Below the pieces are notes generated by a model that saw only the letters and a list, made by a program, of their open reading frames with translations, was not told where the DNA came from and ran no database searches. Below, piece by piece: positions 10,928-22,091 of a stretch of 64,000 bases of DNA. The stretch lies in NCBI RefSeq assembly GCF_022965805.1, contig NC_133114.1:10064261-10128260 (forward strand), in the 5' to 3' direction. Each line of letters starts with the position of its first letter. Within the stretch, counting starts at the first letter, position 1. A program made the translations under genes and the position numbers. The DNA is from Primulina eburnea. Lineage: Eukaryota; Streptophyta; Magnoliopsida; Lamiales; Gesneriaceae.

Positions 10928-13900
10928 ATGGCAACTAGAGGAAATAAAGGGAAAGGAAAAGAAGTGGCTCAGGAGTCTGGGGCACAGAATATCGGAGGAA
11001 ATGATAGAGTTCCTCGAGGTAGACGTGGGCGTGCTGCTGCAGAGATAGCCGCTAAAGCTGATGCAGAGGTAGAACAGTTAGTGCACCGAGTTGATGAAAT
11101 GGAATTGGCTGTAGCTCGATTTCAGAATATGCATCCTGCGAAATTCTTTGGAAATGAAGGCAGTGATCGAGCAGAAGGATGGTTGAAACATATGGAATTC
11201 TTGTTCAACACAGTACATTATGATGCTGATAGAAGGTTAACTATGGCAGTCCTCCAACTACGGGATCGTGCACAGCGTTGGTGGGAGGCTACTACAAATG
11301 TACTGCAGCAAACAGGTAGTCAGATTACTTGGGAGGTGTTTCGTGCTAAATTTCTCCAAGAATATGCTCCACCATCCTACTACTCAGCCAGAGAATCTGA
11401 ATTTCATCGACTCGTTCAGGGTAATATGTCTGTGGAAGAATATGCTCGACAACTTTCTGCTCTTCTCACTTATGTACCACATGTGGCCGTGAGTGAAAAG
11501 GGGAAAATTTCAAAATTTTTGGAAGGACTGGACTACCAAATACATGCAATGGTTATGGCTGGATCGCCTACAACTTATGCCGAAGCTGTTGACAAGGTGA
11601 TTGGAATTGAAGCTGGATTGAAAAGGGGTAGACAACCACAGGCTCCACAAATGCCTAGTGGTAGTTCATTTTTTTCAGCAGGTACACCATCTTTTCCATC
11701 TCAGCAGTCATACCAACAGCAGAAACAAAAACAATTCAGACCAAAAAGAAAACAGTTCAAAAAGAAATATCAGTCCAGTTCCTCTAGTTCGAGCGGTTCG
11801 CAAAGTGCAACAGGTGGACAGTACCCCGTGATTTACTGTGATCGATGCGGAGGAAGACATCCTACTGCACAGTGTAGTGGAGTATTGGGTTCATGTCATA
11901 CTTGTGGTCAGTTAGGGCATTTTGCCAGAGTTTGTCCGAACCGTGCACAGGGACAGATGCAGCCACAACAGTTGCCTTATGCCAGAGGTAGTTTTCCAGG
12001 TGGCTCATCTCAGCGACCATTTTCTCCTGCACCATCCTACCAGCAGTCCAGTTACCCACAGGTCAGGGGTAATGTGCCACAGTCTTTCCAAGGTCCTCAA
12101 CAAGCTCGAGTATATGTTTTGACCGAGGATCAGGCTAGAGAGGCTCCAGGCGGGGTGATCGCAGGTACTTGCCTTATTTACGATCATATTGCACGAGTTT
12201 TATTTGATACTGGGGCATCTCATTCATTCATTGCATCTGATTATGTTGATGAATATGAACTCTGGACTACACCATTTCATGAAACTGTATCTGTGTCTAC
12301 GCCAGCTGGTCGATTTATTCTATCTGGGCAAATTGTGTTAGATTGTATGTTGCATTTCGATGATAGCATTATGATCACAAACTTGATTGTATTACCGATG
12401 CATGATTTTGATTGTATCATTGGTATGGACACACTGTCTAGTTATCGAGCCACTGTAGATTGTTTTCATGGTGTAGTACGATTTAGGCCATACTATGGTA
12501 GCAAATGGAATTTTTATGGTCGAGGATCACAGGCTAAGATACCGTTAGTCTCAGCGATGGAAATGTTTAAATTATTATCTTTAGGAAATGAGAGATATAT
12601 GGTTTATGCTGTGGATGCTACCAAGAAAGAACCGAAATTATCTGATATCCCAGTAGCGAAAGAATTTCCTGATGTCTTTCCTGAAGAAATACCAGGCTTT
12701 CCACCGCAGAGAAAAGTTGATTTTAGCATCGAATTGATGCCGGGTACTGCGCCGATCTCTAGAGCGCCGTACAGAATGGCTCCTGCAGAACTAAAAGAAT
12801 TGAAAGAGCAGTTACAGGATTTACTCGAAAAAGGTTATATACGCCCTAGTATGTCACCCTGGGGAGCACATGTACTATTCGTAAAGAAGAAAGATGGTTC
12901 CATGAGGATGTGCATTGATTATAGGCAGCTCAATCGAGTTACTGTTAAAAATAATTACCCTCTGCCTAGAATTGATGACTTGTTTGATCAGCTTCAAGGA
13001 AATTCTGTTTATTCGAAGATTGATCATCGATCAGGATACCATCAACTTCGGGTTAGAGAAGAAGATGTTCCTAAAACAGCTTTTAGAACTAGATATGGGC
13101 ATTATGAATTTCTAGTAATGCCATTTGGTTTAACAAATGCACCAGCAGTGTTTATGGATTTGATGAATAGAGTATTCAGAAATTTTCTGGATAAATTTGT
13201 TATTGTCTTTATTGATGATATACTGGTGTATTCGAGATCAAAACGGGAACATAAAGAGCATTTACGATTGGTTCTTCAAACACTTCGAGATTCTCAATTG
13301 TATGCTAAGTTGTCGAAGTGTGAATTTTGGATGGATAGCGTGATATTTTTGGGTCACGTGATATCAGCCCAAGGTATATCTGTAGATCCGAGCAAAGTAG
13401 AAGCAGTCCTGAATTGGGCTAGACCAACCAATATACCAGAGATTCGAAGTTTTATGGGATTGGCTGGTTATTACAGACGATTCATTGAAGGATTTTCGCA
13501 GATTGCCCGACCTATTACCCAACTGACTAAGAAAGATGCAAGATTTATTTGGTCACATGAATGTGAGAATAGTTTTCTTACATTGAAAGAGAAGTTGACA
13601 ACAGCACCAGTGTTGGCATTACCATCTGGATCAGGTGGATTTGTGGTTTGTACTGATGCATCATCAAGAGGTTTGGGATGTGTTTTAATGCAACATGGAA
13701 AAGTTATTGCCTATGCTTCAAGGCAATTGAAAACACATGAATCCCGATATCCAGTTCATGATCTTGAACTAGCAGCCATTGTTTTTGCTTTAAAAGTTTG
13801 GCGACATTATCTATACGGTGAGCAGTTTATTATCTACTCAGATCATAAGAGTTTGAAATATCTGTTTACTCAATCAGAACTGAATATGAGGCAGAGACGA

Positions 13901-15592
13901 TGGTTAGATTTGTTGAAAGATTTTGACTGTGAAATACAGTATCGGCCAGGAAAAATGAATCAAGTTGCTGATGCATTAAGCCGGAAGTATCAGGATGTTA
14001 TGATAGCATCTATCCATGTCTGACAGAATTATGATGATTTATGTACTTCTGGTTTGAATTTTCAGCCGAAAGGCAATCATTTTATTGTATCTGCTTTACA
14101 ATTTGAGCCGAAGATTATTTCGAAAATCAAAAAAGCTCAAAAGAATGATTCACAGGTTCAGAAATCGAAAGATCTGGTTTTGTCTGGTAACCCAGATAAA
14201 TACAATATCTCATCAGATGGTTGTTTACGAATGAATAACAGATTGGTGGTACCAAATATCACAGGATTGAGAGAAGCATTGCTTCAAGAGGCACATTGTA
14301 GCCGTCATAGTGTCCATCCTGGTACTCATAGAATGTACCACATACTGAAGCCATATTTCTGGTGGGATGCGATGAAAAGAGACATTTCAGAATTTGTAGC
14401 GAAATGTTTGACATGCCAGCAGGTTAAAGCCGAGAGAATGAAACCTGGAGGTATGTTACAGAGTTTAGAAATACCACAATGGAACTGGGAACATATTGCA
14501 ATGGATTTCGTGACTCACTTGCCCAGATCAAACAGAGGTTGTGATGCAATCTGGGTGATAGTCGACAGATTGTCCAAATCAGCACACTTTATTCCATATG
14601 ATCGTACTTATGCTTATAATAAAATGGCACGATTATATGTGGATAATGTTATTCGATTGCATGGAGTTCCAGTATCTATTGTATCTGACCGAGATCCTAG
14701 ATTTGCTTCTAAGTTTTGGAGTAGTCTTCAGAATGCTTTGGGTACTAAGTTGGCAATGAGTACAGCTTATCATCCCCAAACAGATGGTCACACAGAGAGG
14801 ACTATACAAACTTTGGAAGATATGTTACGATCAGTGGTTATGGATTTTGGTGGAAACTGGCAAGAATCTTTACCCTTGGTTGAATTCTCCTACAATAAAA
14901 GTTTTCAAACAACTATTGGGATGGCACCATTCGAAGCTTTGTATGGTAGAAGGTGTCGATCGCCCGTATGTTGGAATGAAGTTGGAGAAAAACCATTGGC
15001 ACAACATGAGTTTGTTGAAGAAATGAATGAAAAGATTAATTTGATTAGAAAAAGAATGAAAGCATCATAGGATCGTCAAGCTAGCTACGCAAATAAAAGA
15101 CGTAGACCTTTAGAATTTCAAGTTGGCGATCAAGTTTTCTTGAAAGTTTCACCGTTTCGTGGAACGATGAGATTTGGGCGAAAAGGGAAGTTAGCTCCAC
15201 GTTATCTTGGACCGTATACTATTATTGAGAGGATCGGTTTATTGGCTTATAGATTGGACTTGCCGCAGAGTTTGTCTGCTATTCATGATGTGTTTCATGT
15301 ATCTATGCTGCGGAAGTATGAGCCAGATCCATCTCATGTTCTGAGACCCGAGGATATGGAGTTGGACAGTTCTCTTAGCTATGTTGAGTATCCTATACAG
15401 ATTCTTAATCGGAAGGATAAGCAACTTCGAAATAAGACGATTCCACTGGTTATGGTACAGTGGAGTAGACATGGGACTGAGGAGACTACATGGGAATTGG
15501 AGGCTAAAATGCGGCAAGAATGGCCTCACTTGTTTGAAACTGTCACAAATTATTCCATGTACTCTGACTTTCCTATGTACTATCAGTGGTAG
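10928..15592 (+). pseudogene. Gag-pol polyprotein of gypsy-2, two nonsense codons
   Basis: A single frame of 1,555 codons is interrupted by TGA (14021-14023) and TAG (15068-15070). Gag covers residues 1 to about 300, followed by two zinc knuckles ([13 protein letters not shown] near 305; [14 protein letters not shown] near 323). The protease has FDTGASHSF (Asp 427). RT follows with [11 protein letters not shown] and catalytic FIDD (761-764). RNase H follows ([10 protein letters not shown] near 908, [10 protein letters not shown]). Integrase has HCSRHSVHPG...CLTCQQ near 1124 and core motifs [23 protein letters not shown]. The chromodomain is at about 1485-1545. The ATG at 10928 follows the leader and opens [12 protein letters not shown]. 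The order and single frame are standard for Tekay/Del elements. Both stops fit C-to-T decay, the second very likely from CAG. Confidence 0.95.
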
Positions 15593-15634
15593 ATGTGTGA
15601 CTAGGTTGTATATGAGGGGTGTGTTGTGTGTTTT

Positions 15635-15652
15635 GATTTCGAGGACGAAATC
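15635..15652 (+). promoter_or_regulatory. Conserved hairpin before the polypurine tract (gypsy-2)
   Basis: GATTTCGAGGACGAAATC is identical to the gypsy-1 copy: a 7-bp stem with loop AGGA, followed by the polypurine tract AGAGGGGGAGAAA (about 15660-15672) at the LTR edge. Confidence 0.72.
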
Positions 15653-15672
15653 TTTTGTTAGAGGGGGAGAAA

Positions 15673-17722
15673 TGTAATGACCAGATTTAATTATATATTA
15701 TTTGGCGATAATTAAGATTAATTATTTTTAATTGAGGAATTTAAAATAATTAAGCCAAATAATTAAATTGTGTGTTTATGCATATTTAAATTTTATAACA
15801 CACAAGAGTTGAAATAATATTGACCGGGTCAAATTTCGAACTCCGAAGATATAAAAGATAAACACACATATAATATATATATATATCCATTTGCAAACTT
15901 TCAACTCATTTTCGCCACCTTTGACCGTCGATTGTGGCCACACCGGTCGTCGAAAAATTCAAATAAATATACGGTTGGAAAGCTCTTGATGTAAGCTTTC
16001 CATTGATACCACTCTTGCTAGGTAAAATCGTGATTCCTGAAAACCCGTCAAAAAGAGCCGCCGGTTTCGCCGTCGAAATCGACATCTTCCGCCGCTCAAA
16101 ACTAAAAATTGATTGAGGGGTTTTGTTCCTTGTGGTGTAAGCTTTCGTTTGATACCAATTTTGCAAAATTTCGAGAACCTACCGTTTTTCTGTGTGATTC
16201 CGGTCGTCTTCTCCGGCGAGGTTGCCGCCTGTAGCCGGTTGGCTTCGGTTTAGTCTCGAGTTTAGCAATTGTTATTGGAAGAATAAGCTGTATCGGTGCG
16301 AATTATTATCTATGTGAATTTAATTCAATTTCGACTCAAATAATGTATCATTATTGATAAATTATTGGGTTATTGTTGTAGGTTCCGGAATTGTGCGAGT
16401 TGGAGGTATATCTGGTGAACCTAGAATTTATTGCCACCGCTTAAATATTAGTTTAGCGTCATTTAAAGCTAAAAAGAATAATTGCGACGATAAAATAAAA
16501 AAGATTGATTTTAGGCATTTTAGTTGAATATTGGAATTTTAAGAATTTAAAATGCCTAAATTTTTGAAATTGGATTTTTAGTGAATTTAAATGGTTGTGG
16601 AATTTTTATATGATAATAAGACCATTTAAATTAATATTCAGGTGATTTGTCTGAGTTGGCAATTTCCAGGATTTTCTTGAGGATTTAAGTTACTGGTAAA
16701 TTAGTTGAGGTACGTAGAGATCAGTTATTTTCACGATGTCTGACAGAGGCATCTGATGATCCTGTGTATGATTTATTTGCTATTTGCTGATTTATGTGAT
16801 ATTATATGCTGACTCGCATATTATCAGTTGGTAATTGATGTGCAAAATAAAATAAAATATTTCTTTGGTTCACACACATTTTATTTTCGTTAGACACATC
16901 AATACCACTGAACATATCATATTGAGCCTATCTGTTATTGAGATCCAGTTATATTTCGATTGAGATCTGTATATGATATTATATTGTGTCTTGTGGATTT
17001 TGGGCACCTTGACTCGGTCCGGCTTAGGTAGTTGCTGGCATCAAGTGTGAAGCCATATTCCCAGACACTGTCCGCTGAGTCGTGGACAGGTCCGCTGAGT
17101 CGTGGACCAGCTCGAGCATATTATGATTGTTGATATCGATCCTTTGATTCCTGATATCCTGATATCTTGCACCTATTCATGCATTGCATTCATGCATGGC
17201 ATCATTGCATTTCTATGTCATATATCGTGGTTTCTTGATGTCTCGTACTGGGGTTACTGACCCCCGAGAGAGGGCTGTCGTGTCTTTTGTGTGTGGACAT
17301 GACAGGTGGTACAGGTGGTTCGACCTCAGGTGCTCGAGAGGAAGCCTCGGGAAGTACCAGAGCTCCTTGAGAGTAGGCTCAGTTGTATTTAGGTACTGCG
17401 TGGTGTTGCTGTCTCCCAGATATTATATGTATATATTTGGAGGATTGTATTATGATATTATCGAGCCTTGTCGGCTCTATGATATTTTGGTTTGTATATG
17501 TCATGAGCGTGTCTGGCTGGCACGTGTGTATGCTGTTGTGTTTATTGAGGGCACATGTTGTTTATTTTGAGTATTCGATTTTCTGGTATGTCCTATTTAC
17601 AGGAAGGTCATGCCGAAATTTTTATAGGCCCAAACGCAAATTTTTAACTCACTTTTCCGCTGTTTACTGATTAATCAAGATTGCATATTAATAAATCGTG
17701 ATTAGGATAACGGGCCCTCACA
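15673..17722 (+). mobile_element. 3' LTR of gypsy-2
   Basis: It runs from TGTAATGACC to GGGCCCTCACA, 2,050 bp. It lacks about 86 bp found near 8800-8860 of the 5' LTR (part of the TA run and the segment after it). The GTCC...GGAC pair recurs at 17070-17107. Confidence 0.93.
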
Positions 17723-17727
17723 CATCA
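17723..17727 (+). repeat. Right target duplication of gypsy-2 (CATCA)
   Basis: This is identical to 8545-8549. Confidence 0.93.
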
Positions 17728-19292
17728 TGAGTATCTTCCATTTGTTTCTTTGAAATTTTAATTCGAGCAGGGGCATTTGCAGCATGTATATATGATTTAG
17801 TTACCCCTTTTGTGTCTTCAAATGCATCTGGTATTTGATTTGCTATTCTTTATAAGTGTACAATTTGTTGTACATCTTTTTCACATTGTTTTGTTCTTGG
17901 ATCCAGATGTAACAATGATGATACATACCATGTAATTTCCTTTTCGGTATGTTTCTGTTCTCCCCCTAACATTGGGAAGATTTCCTCATTAAAATGACAA
18001 TCAGCAAAACGTGCTGTGAACACGTCGCCTGTCTGAGGTTCAAGATATCGAATGATTGATGGACTATCATAACCGATATAAATTCCAACCTTTCTTTGAG
18101 GTCCCATTTTCTTTCGTTGTGGTGGTGCAATAGGCACATACACCATACATCAAAAAATTCTCAGATGAGAAATGTCTGGTTCTTTACCAAATGCAAGCTG
18201 TAACGGGGAGTATTTATGATATGCGCTTGGTCTGATGCGAATTAATGAAGCAGCATGTAAAATTGCATGTCCCCATATAGAAATAGGGAGCTTTGTTTTC
18301 ATAATCATTGGTCTAACAATCATTTGCAGACGTTTAATCAATGATTCAGCCAATCCATTCTGTGTATGTACATGAGCAACATGATGCTCAACAATGATTC
18401 CCATAGACATACAATAATCATTGAAAGTCTGGGAAGTAAATTCACCAGCATTATCAAGTTTAATTTTCTTGATTGTATAATCGGGAAACTGATTCCTCAA
18501 TTTTATTATTTGAGCAAGTAATCTTGCAAATGCAACATTTTGAGTTGACAATAAACATACATGTGACCATCTGCTGGAGGCATCAATCAATACCATAAAG
18601 TATCTGAATGGTCCACATGGTGGATGGATTGGTCCACAAATATCACCCTGAATACGTTCAAGAAACATTGGTGATTCAATTTGGATTTTGACTGGTGATG
18701 GTCTTATAATAAGTTTTCCAAGAGAACATGCTTTACATTGAAACTTATTATTCTGAAAGATCTTCTGGTCTTTCAGTGGATGACCATGTGTATTTTCTAT
18801 AATTCTTCGCATCATTGTTGAACCAGGATGTCCCAATCGATCATGCCAATTGGTTAATATCGAAGAATTATCAACTACCATGTTTGATTCAATGAGACTT
18901 ATATGTGTATAATGCAATCCAGTAGGGAGCATTGGTAGTTTTTCAATCACATATTTCTTTCCTGATTTATATGTGATAAGACACATATATTTCTCATTCC
19001 CTTCATTCATTGTTTCAGTATCATACCCATGGGAATATATATCATTAAAACTCAACAAATTTCTTTTCGATTGTGGTGAATATAAAGCATCATTGATAAA
19101 AAATTTTGTACCATTAGGTAACAAAAATTGTGCTTTACCATATCTTTTAATCAAGTCTACATGACATGATATTGTGTTCACCGTTGTTTTTGTTGGTTTT
19201 AGTTCCAAGAAATATCTTTTATCTCGGAGGATAGTGTGCGTTGTACCACTATCGGGTATGCAAACTTCAGCTTTTCTCCTAGCATTTTCCAT
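17723..19292 (-). pseudogene. Copia pol, protease and integrase part
   Basis: The frame 19292-18150 opens with a protease (PDSGTTHTI, catalytic Asp near residue 15). It continues into the pre-integrase zinc domain (HDRLGHPG, then CKACSLGK) and the integrase core (GDICGP, KLDNAGEF, NGLAES). A frameshift at about 18147 moves the frame to 18146-17850 (GIYIGYDSPSIIRYLEP, a conserved post-integrase block). A stop there and the edge of gypsy-2 at 17723 end it. Protease would mature the polyprotein, and integrase would insert the cDNA. Confidence 0.9.
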
Positions 19293-19567
19293 ATTTGAAC
19301 TTCAAAAAAATATGCAATGAAATAAATTACTGACAATATATATTTAAATATAACACATATCATAATTATACAATAAAACATTATTCTATGAATACATGAA
19401 AAATAAATTATTGTACATTTATATTCTACCATTATATTGTTCATTTTCAGAGAAATCGTTGAGAAAATCTGTAGCATCAATATTGTTCATTTCTATCCCA
19501 CCAACATATTGATCATTTCCAAAGAAATCATTCATAAAATCACCAGCATCAAAATGAGTTGAATCAC
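19293..19567 (-). other. Gag-protease linker of the copia element
   Basis: This AT-rich stretch contains two imperfect direct repeats of about 65 bp encoding a D/N-rich peptide, best seen at about 19470-19500 and 19505-19550 (CCAACATATTGATCATTTCC against a diverged copy). It is normally the variable linker of the polyprotein and no domain is visible. Confidence 0.4.
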
Positions 19568-20555
19568 TCAAACGGTCACTGCGTTCAGTGAAATTGGTCT
19601 CCTTTTCTTTCCCCTTTTATGATTTTTTATAAAGTTTACAAAGGTGCTCAGGGGCTCGACAAACTTTGGACCAATGTCCTGGAGTACCACATCTGTAACA
19701 AGAACTTTCATATCTTTTTGAGTGATTCTCATTAACACTTGTATTCTCATGATGCCTTTTCAGTGGATGGTTTGGGACGCTCTTTTGAGATGAGTTATAA
19801 AAATAACTATCTCTATTATTTTGAAAACCACGGCCGCATCCACGACCACGACCAATTCCACGTCCACGTCCACGTCCACGACCTCGACCTCGACCAAAAC
19901 CTTATCTTTGAAATTGATTTTGGTTTCCAGGTTTAAATTCATTTTTACTTATAGCATTTACTTCTGGAAATGCTGTTGATCCAGTGGGTCTGGACTGATG
20001 ATTTCTCATTAATAGCTCGTTGTTTTTTTCTGCCACAAGAAGACAGGCGATGAGTTCAGAATATCTCGCGAATCCACGTACTCTATATTGTTGCTGTAGA
20101 GTAATATTTGATGCATGAAACGTGAAAAATGTTTTTTCAAACATCTCAGATTCTGTGACCTCATGTCCACAAAATTTTAATTGCGAGATTATTCTATACA
20201 TCGCCGAATTGTAATCACTGACTTTTTTAAAGTCTTGGAATCTCAATGTATTCCATTCATCCCGGGCGGTCGGAAGTATAACTTCTCTTATATGTTCGAA
20301 TCTTTCTTTTAATCCCTTCCACAAAGCCATGAGATTTTTTTCAGTCAGATATTCACATTTCAATCCATCGTCGAGATGTCGACGCAAAAATATCATGGCT
20401 CTTGCCTTTTCATGTGACGTGCATATGCCATTTTCTTTAATGGTCTCGCTTACACCCAATGACTCGAGATGCATTTCTACATCTAGAGTCCATGGCATAT
20501 AATTCTTTCCCGTGATGTCGAGCGCAACAAATTCGAGCTTTGTTAAATTTGACAT
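19568..20555 (-). pseudogene. Copia gag
   Basis: Start ATG at 20553-20555 (MSNLTKLEFVALDITGKNYMPW) fits the usual opening of copia gag proteins. The gag domain runs to about 19990 and a stop lies at 19902. An Arg-Gly repeat region (about 19900-19830) and a CX2CX4HX4C knuckle (CYRCGTPGHWSKVC, about 19690-19650) follow in other frames, so at least one frameshift separates them. Gag forms the particle and the knuckle binds RNA. Confidence 0.82.
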
Positions 20556-20586
20556 GGTGGTACTAAAAAAATTACAATGCATTTTA

Positions 20587-20742
20587 TTAGTTAATAAATA
20601 TTGCAATACAAAGTAACGGATAAACAACAAGTACAAGTATTTGTAAAAATAAAGAAAACGCACGAGGAGGATATTCTCCGATAAATACAAGACTCGTGAG
20701 TATGATAACCAAAATAATTAAAAATATCCTTGAGAAAGCCAT
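20587..20742 (-). CDS. 51-codon hydrophobic small ORF in the copia leader
   Basis: The frame starts at the ATG at 20740-20742, 85-95 bp downstream of a TATA-like box (20827-20838), and stops 31 bp before the gag ATG. The product is almost wholly hydrophobic (runs such as IFLIILVIILTSLVF and LFLQILVLVVYPLL), suggesting two membrane segments, with YPPR between them. I recognise no family. It may be a true upstream ORF, a fragment of a captured host 5' end, or chance. A longer frame starts at 20829, but that ATG overlaps the TATA box region. Confidence 0.3.
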   Translation of the reverse strand: MAFSRIFLIILVIILTSLVFIGEYPPRAFSLFLQILVLVVYPLLCIAIFIN

Positions 20743-20826
20743 CTTCTTTTTTCTTCGAAAAATTTGATGATGAATAATTTTTAGAGAAGAAGAGAAAGTT
20801 GGAGTGATTGAATGTGTTTGTGAGAT

Positions 20827-20838
20827 CATATTTATAGG
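20827..20838 (-). promoter_or_regulatory. TATA-like box inside the copia leader
   Basis: The minus strand reads CCCTATAAATATGA here, followed by a C/T/A-rich stretch that looks like a plant 5' UTR and then an ATG in a favourable context. It lies outside the LTR, which has its own TATA box. Function is inferred only. Confidence 0.35.
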
Positions 20839-21249
20839 GAAAAAACTAGCCGTTTTTTACCATTTATGACCGTTGGTGTACAAAAAAATAAAGGTATGTA
20901 TTTGTATAATTTTATGGTAATAATATGGTATATATAATATTAGACATGTTTAAATAATTATGTATATCATATCATAATATTATAATGAGTGTCATAATTT
21001 ATTTTGTTTGAAAACCTTATAGGCTTTTATACTTGTCGTATCCCTTACCGGGAGTGTGGGATGTCGTCTTAACATCCTCCCAGGATTTATAACAAGTTTA
21101 TGAAAAAATTATTTTTATTATTTCTAATAATAACATTATATTGTATATTAAATAAATACACAATAAATAAATAACAGTAAAAATAAATATAATTACTTTT
21201 GTTACCTTTTTCTTCTGTTTGGAGCTTGGAAAAGTATGTAGGACTTTTA
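20839..21249 (-). other. Copia 5' leader
   Basis: Between primer site and small ORF the sequence is AT-rich. It has a GC-richer block near 21000-21090 with short inverted repeats (CTGGGAGGATG...CATCCCACACTCCCGG on the minus strand), likely folded in RNA as part of packaging or dimerisation signals. No coding domain is seen. Confidence 0.4.
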
Positions 21250-21268
21250 GAGCTTCGTGCTGATAACG
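21250..21268 (-). promoter_or_regulatory. Probable primer binding site of the copia element
   Basis: Directly after the 5' LTR end the minus strand reads CGTTATCAGCACGAAGCTC. This is the position of the primer site, but it does not match the 3' end of initiator tRNA-Met, unlike the other elements here. A different tRNA or an internal tRNA fragment is implied. Confidence 0.5.
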
Positions 21269-21514
21269 TGTTTTGAAAAAGTAAACATTTATGGTGAAAA
21301 GTAAAAATCTCAAACTCTCGAAATTTACCAAACTACACACTTTATAATATTTTTCTCTCTACTCAATTGTGATTTTCTTCACAAATGAGAGATCTATTTA
21401 TAGAGTTTCATTACACATAATCCAAAAAATAAAATACATCATTACCTACATCATCACACACAAATTTCTAATTTTACAACTCTTATTTTCAACATTCAAA
21501 TATTCAACTATTAC
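21269..21514 (-). mobile_element. 5' LTR of the copia element, outer end missing
   Basis: It matches the 3' LTR over 246 bp with a few differences, including the TATA box (about 21393-21404). The terminal 31 bp present at 6455-6485 are absent: at 21514/21515 the sequence changes to virus copy A. The missing end is not found at the far edge of the virus cluster. Confidence 0.88.
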
Positions 21515-21555
21515 ACTTTTACACTGTTACAAATACACGAGATTTAATCTCAATT

Positions 21556-21795
21556 TTAAGCAGCAAGCTGTGAGCTCTGCTTCTCAAATGCCTTTAAGGT
21601 AATCTTGGACCTTTCCAAATGTGGATGAACAAACCACTGTTTATAAACAGGATTTATCTCTGGATCTTTTAATCGATCTTCAAGATTTTTAATTTGATTA
21701 TTAATTAATTTAATCTTCTTTTTTAAGATTTTCAAATAATTTGCAGACGGCATAATATAATCAAATGGAGGATCATAAATATAATCGTATGACAT
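21556..21795 (-). CDS. ORF3 of virus copy A, 79-residue coiled-coil protein
   Basis: The frame encodes a Lys-rich protein with Tyr/Pro residues at the N-terminus (MSYDYIYDPPFDY) and a predicted helix/coiled coil (residues about 21-45, LKILKKKIKLINNQIKNLEDRL). It is the same in copies D and E apart from one residue in E. It lies between promoter and primer site, so it would be the first long ORF on the pregenomic RNA. I recognise no family. A coiled-coil particle-associated protein, as in other caulimovirids, is one guess. Confidence 0.6.
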   Translation of the reverse strand: MSYDYIYDPPFDYIMPSANYLKILKKKIKLINNQIKNLEDRLKDPEINPVYKQWFVHPHLERSKITLKAFEKQSSQLAA

Positions 21796-22091
21796 AAACT
21801 TACATGAAATGATGAAACTTGAAACTGAGAACTCAAGAACTGGAGAAAACTTCGAAACTCTTATTATGAGAAAGTAGTAGAGAATTTTGGTGTGTCGATC
21901 ACAAAGGGAGTCGACTCCTTAAATAGCAAAGCAATACATACTAGTTACAGTGTTTACACAAATAAAAACATGACACGTGAAAAGTAAAACTCACACTCAA
22001 TAATGCACCACAATACTACATACTTTATTACAAAGACTATAAGTCCCGTGATTGCTTGCCTTTTCATCCACTATCTTTAGTGACATCCAGC
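21796..22091 (-). promoter_or_regulatory. Intergenic promoter of virus copy A
   Basis: It is the counterpart of the D and E promoters: G-box CACGTG near 21974-21979, TATA-like CTATTTAA at 21919-21926, and a 12-bp palindrome GGAGTCGACTCC at 21907-21918 near the expected start site. AUG-stop and splice donor motifs lie next to ORF3. Confidence 0.6.

Larger units (their letters stand above)
8550..17722 (+). mobile_element. Complete Ty3/gypsy Tekay-like chromovirus (gypsy-2)
   Basis: The 9,173-bp element has LTRs at 8550-10685 and 15673-17722, a primer site, one gag-pol frame (10928-15592), a hairpin and a polypurine tract. It is flanked by CATCA. By eye I see about 18 single-base differences in roughly 2,050 aligned LTR bases (under 1%), apart from one length difference of about 86 bp. 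That suggests a young insertion. It is autonomous in layout but has two nonsense codons. Confidence 0.95.
6209..21514 (-). mobile_element. Ty1/copia retrotransposon, split by gypsy-2
   Basis: The element reads on the minus strand: 5' LTR (21269-21514, truncated), primer site, leader, gag, protease, integrase, then RT and RNase H, and 3' LTR (6209-6485). Gypsy-2 (8550-17722) sits between integrase and RT. Reading frame and sequence match across its two edges (...DTHDV then IKRLKRGRPVGSKDKNPRKRK). Without gypsy-2 it is about 6.1 kb. Several frameshifts show it is dead. Its outer 5' LTR end is replaced by virus copy A. Confidence 0.92.
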
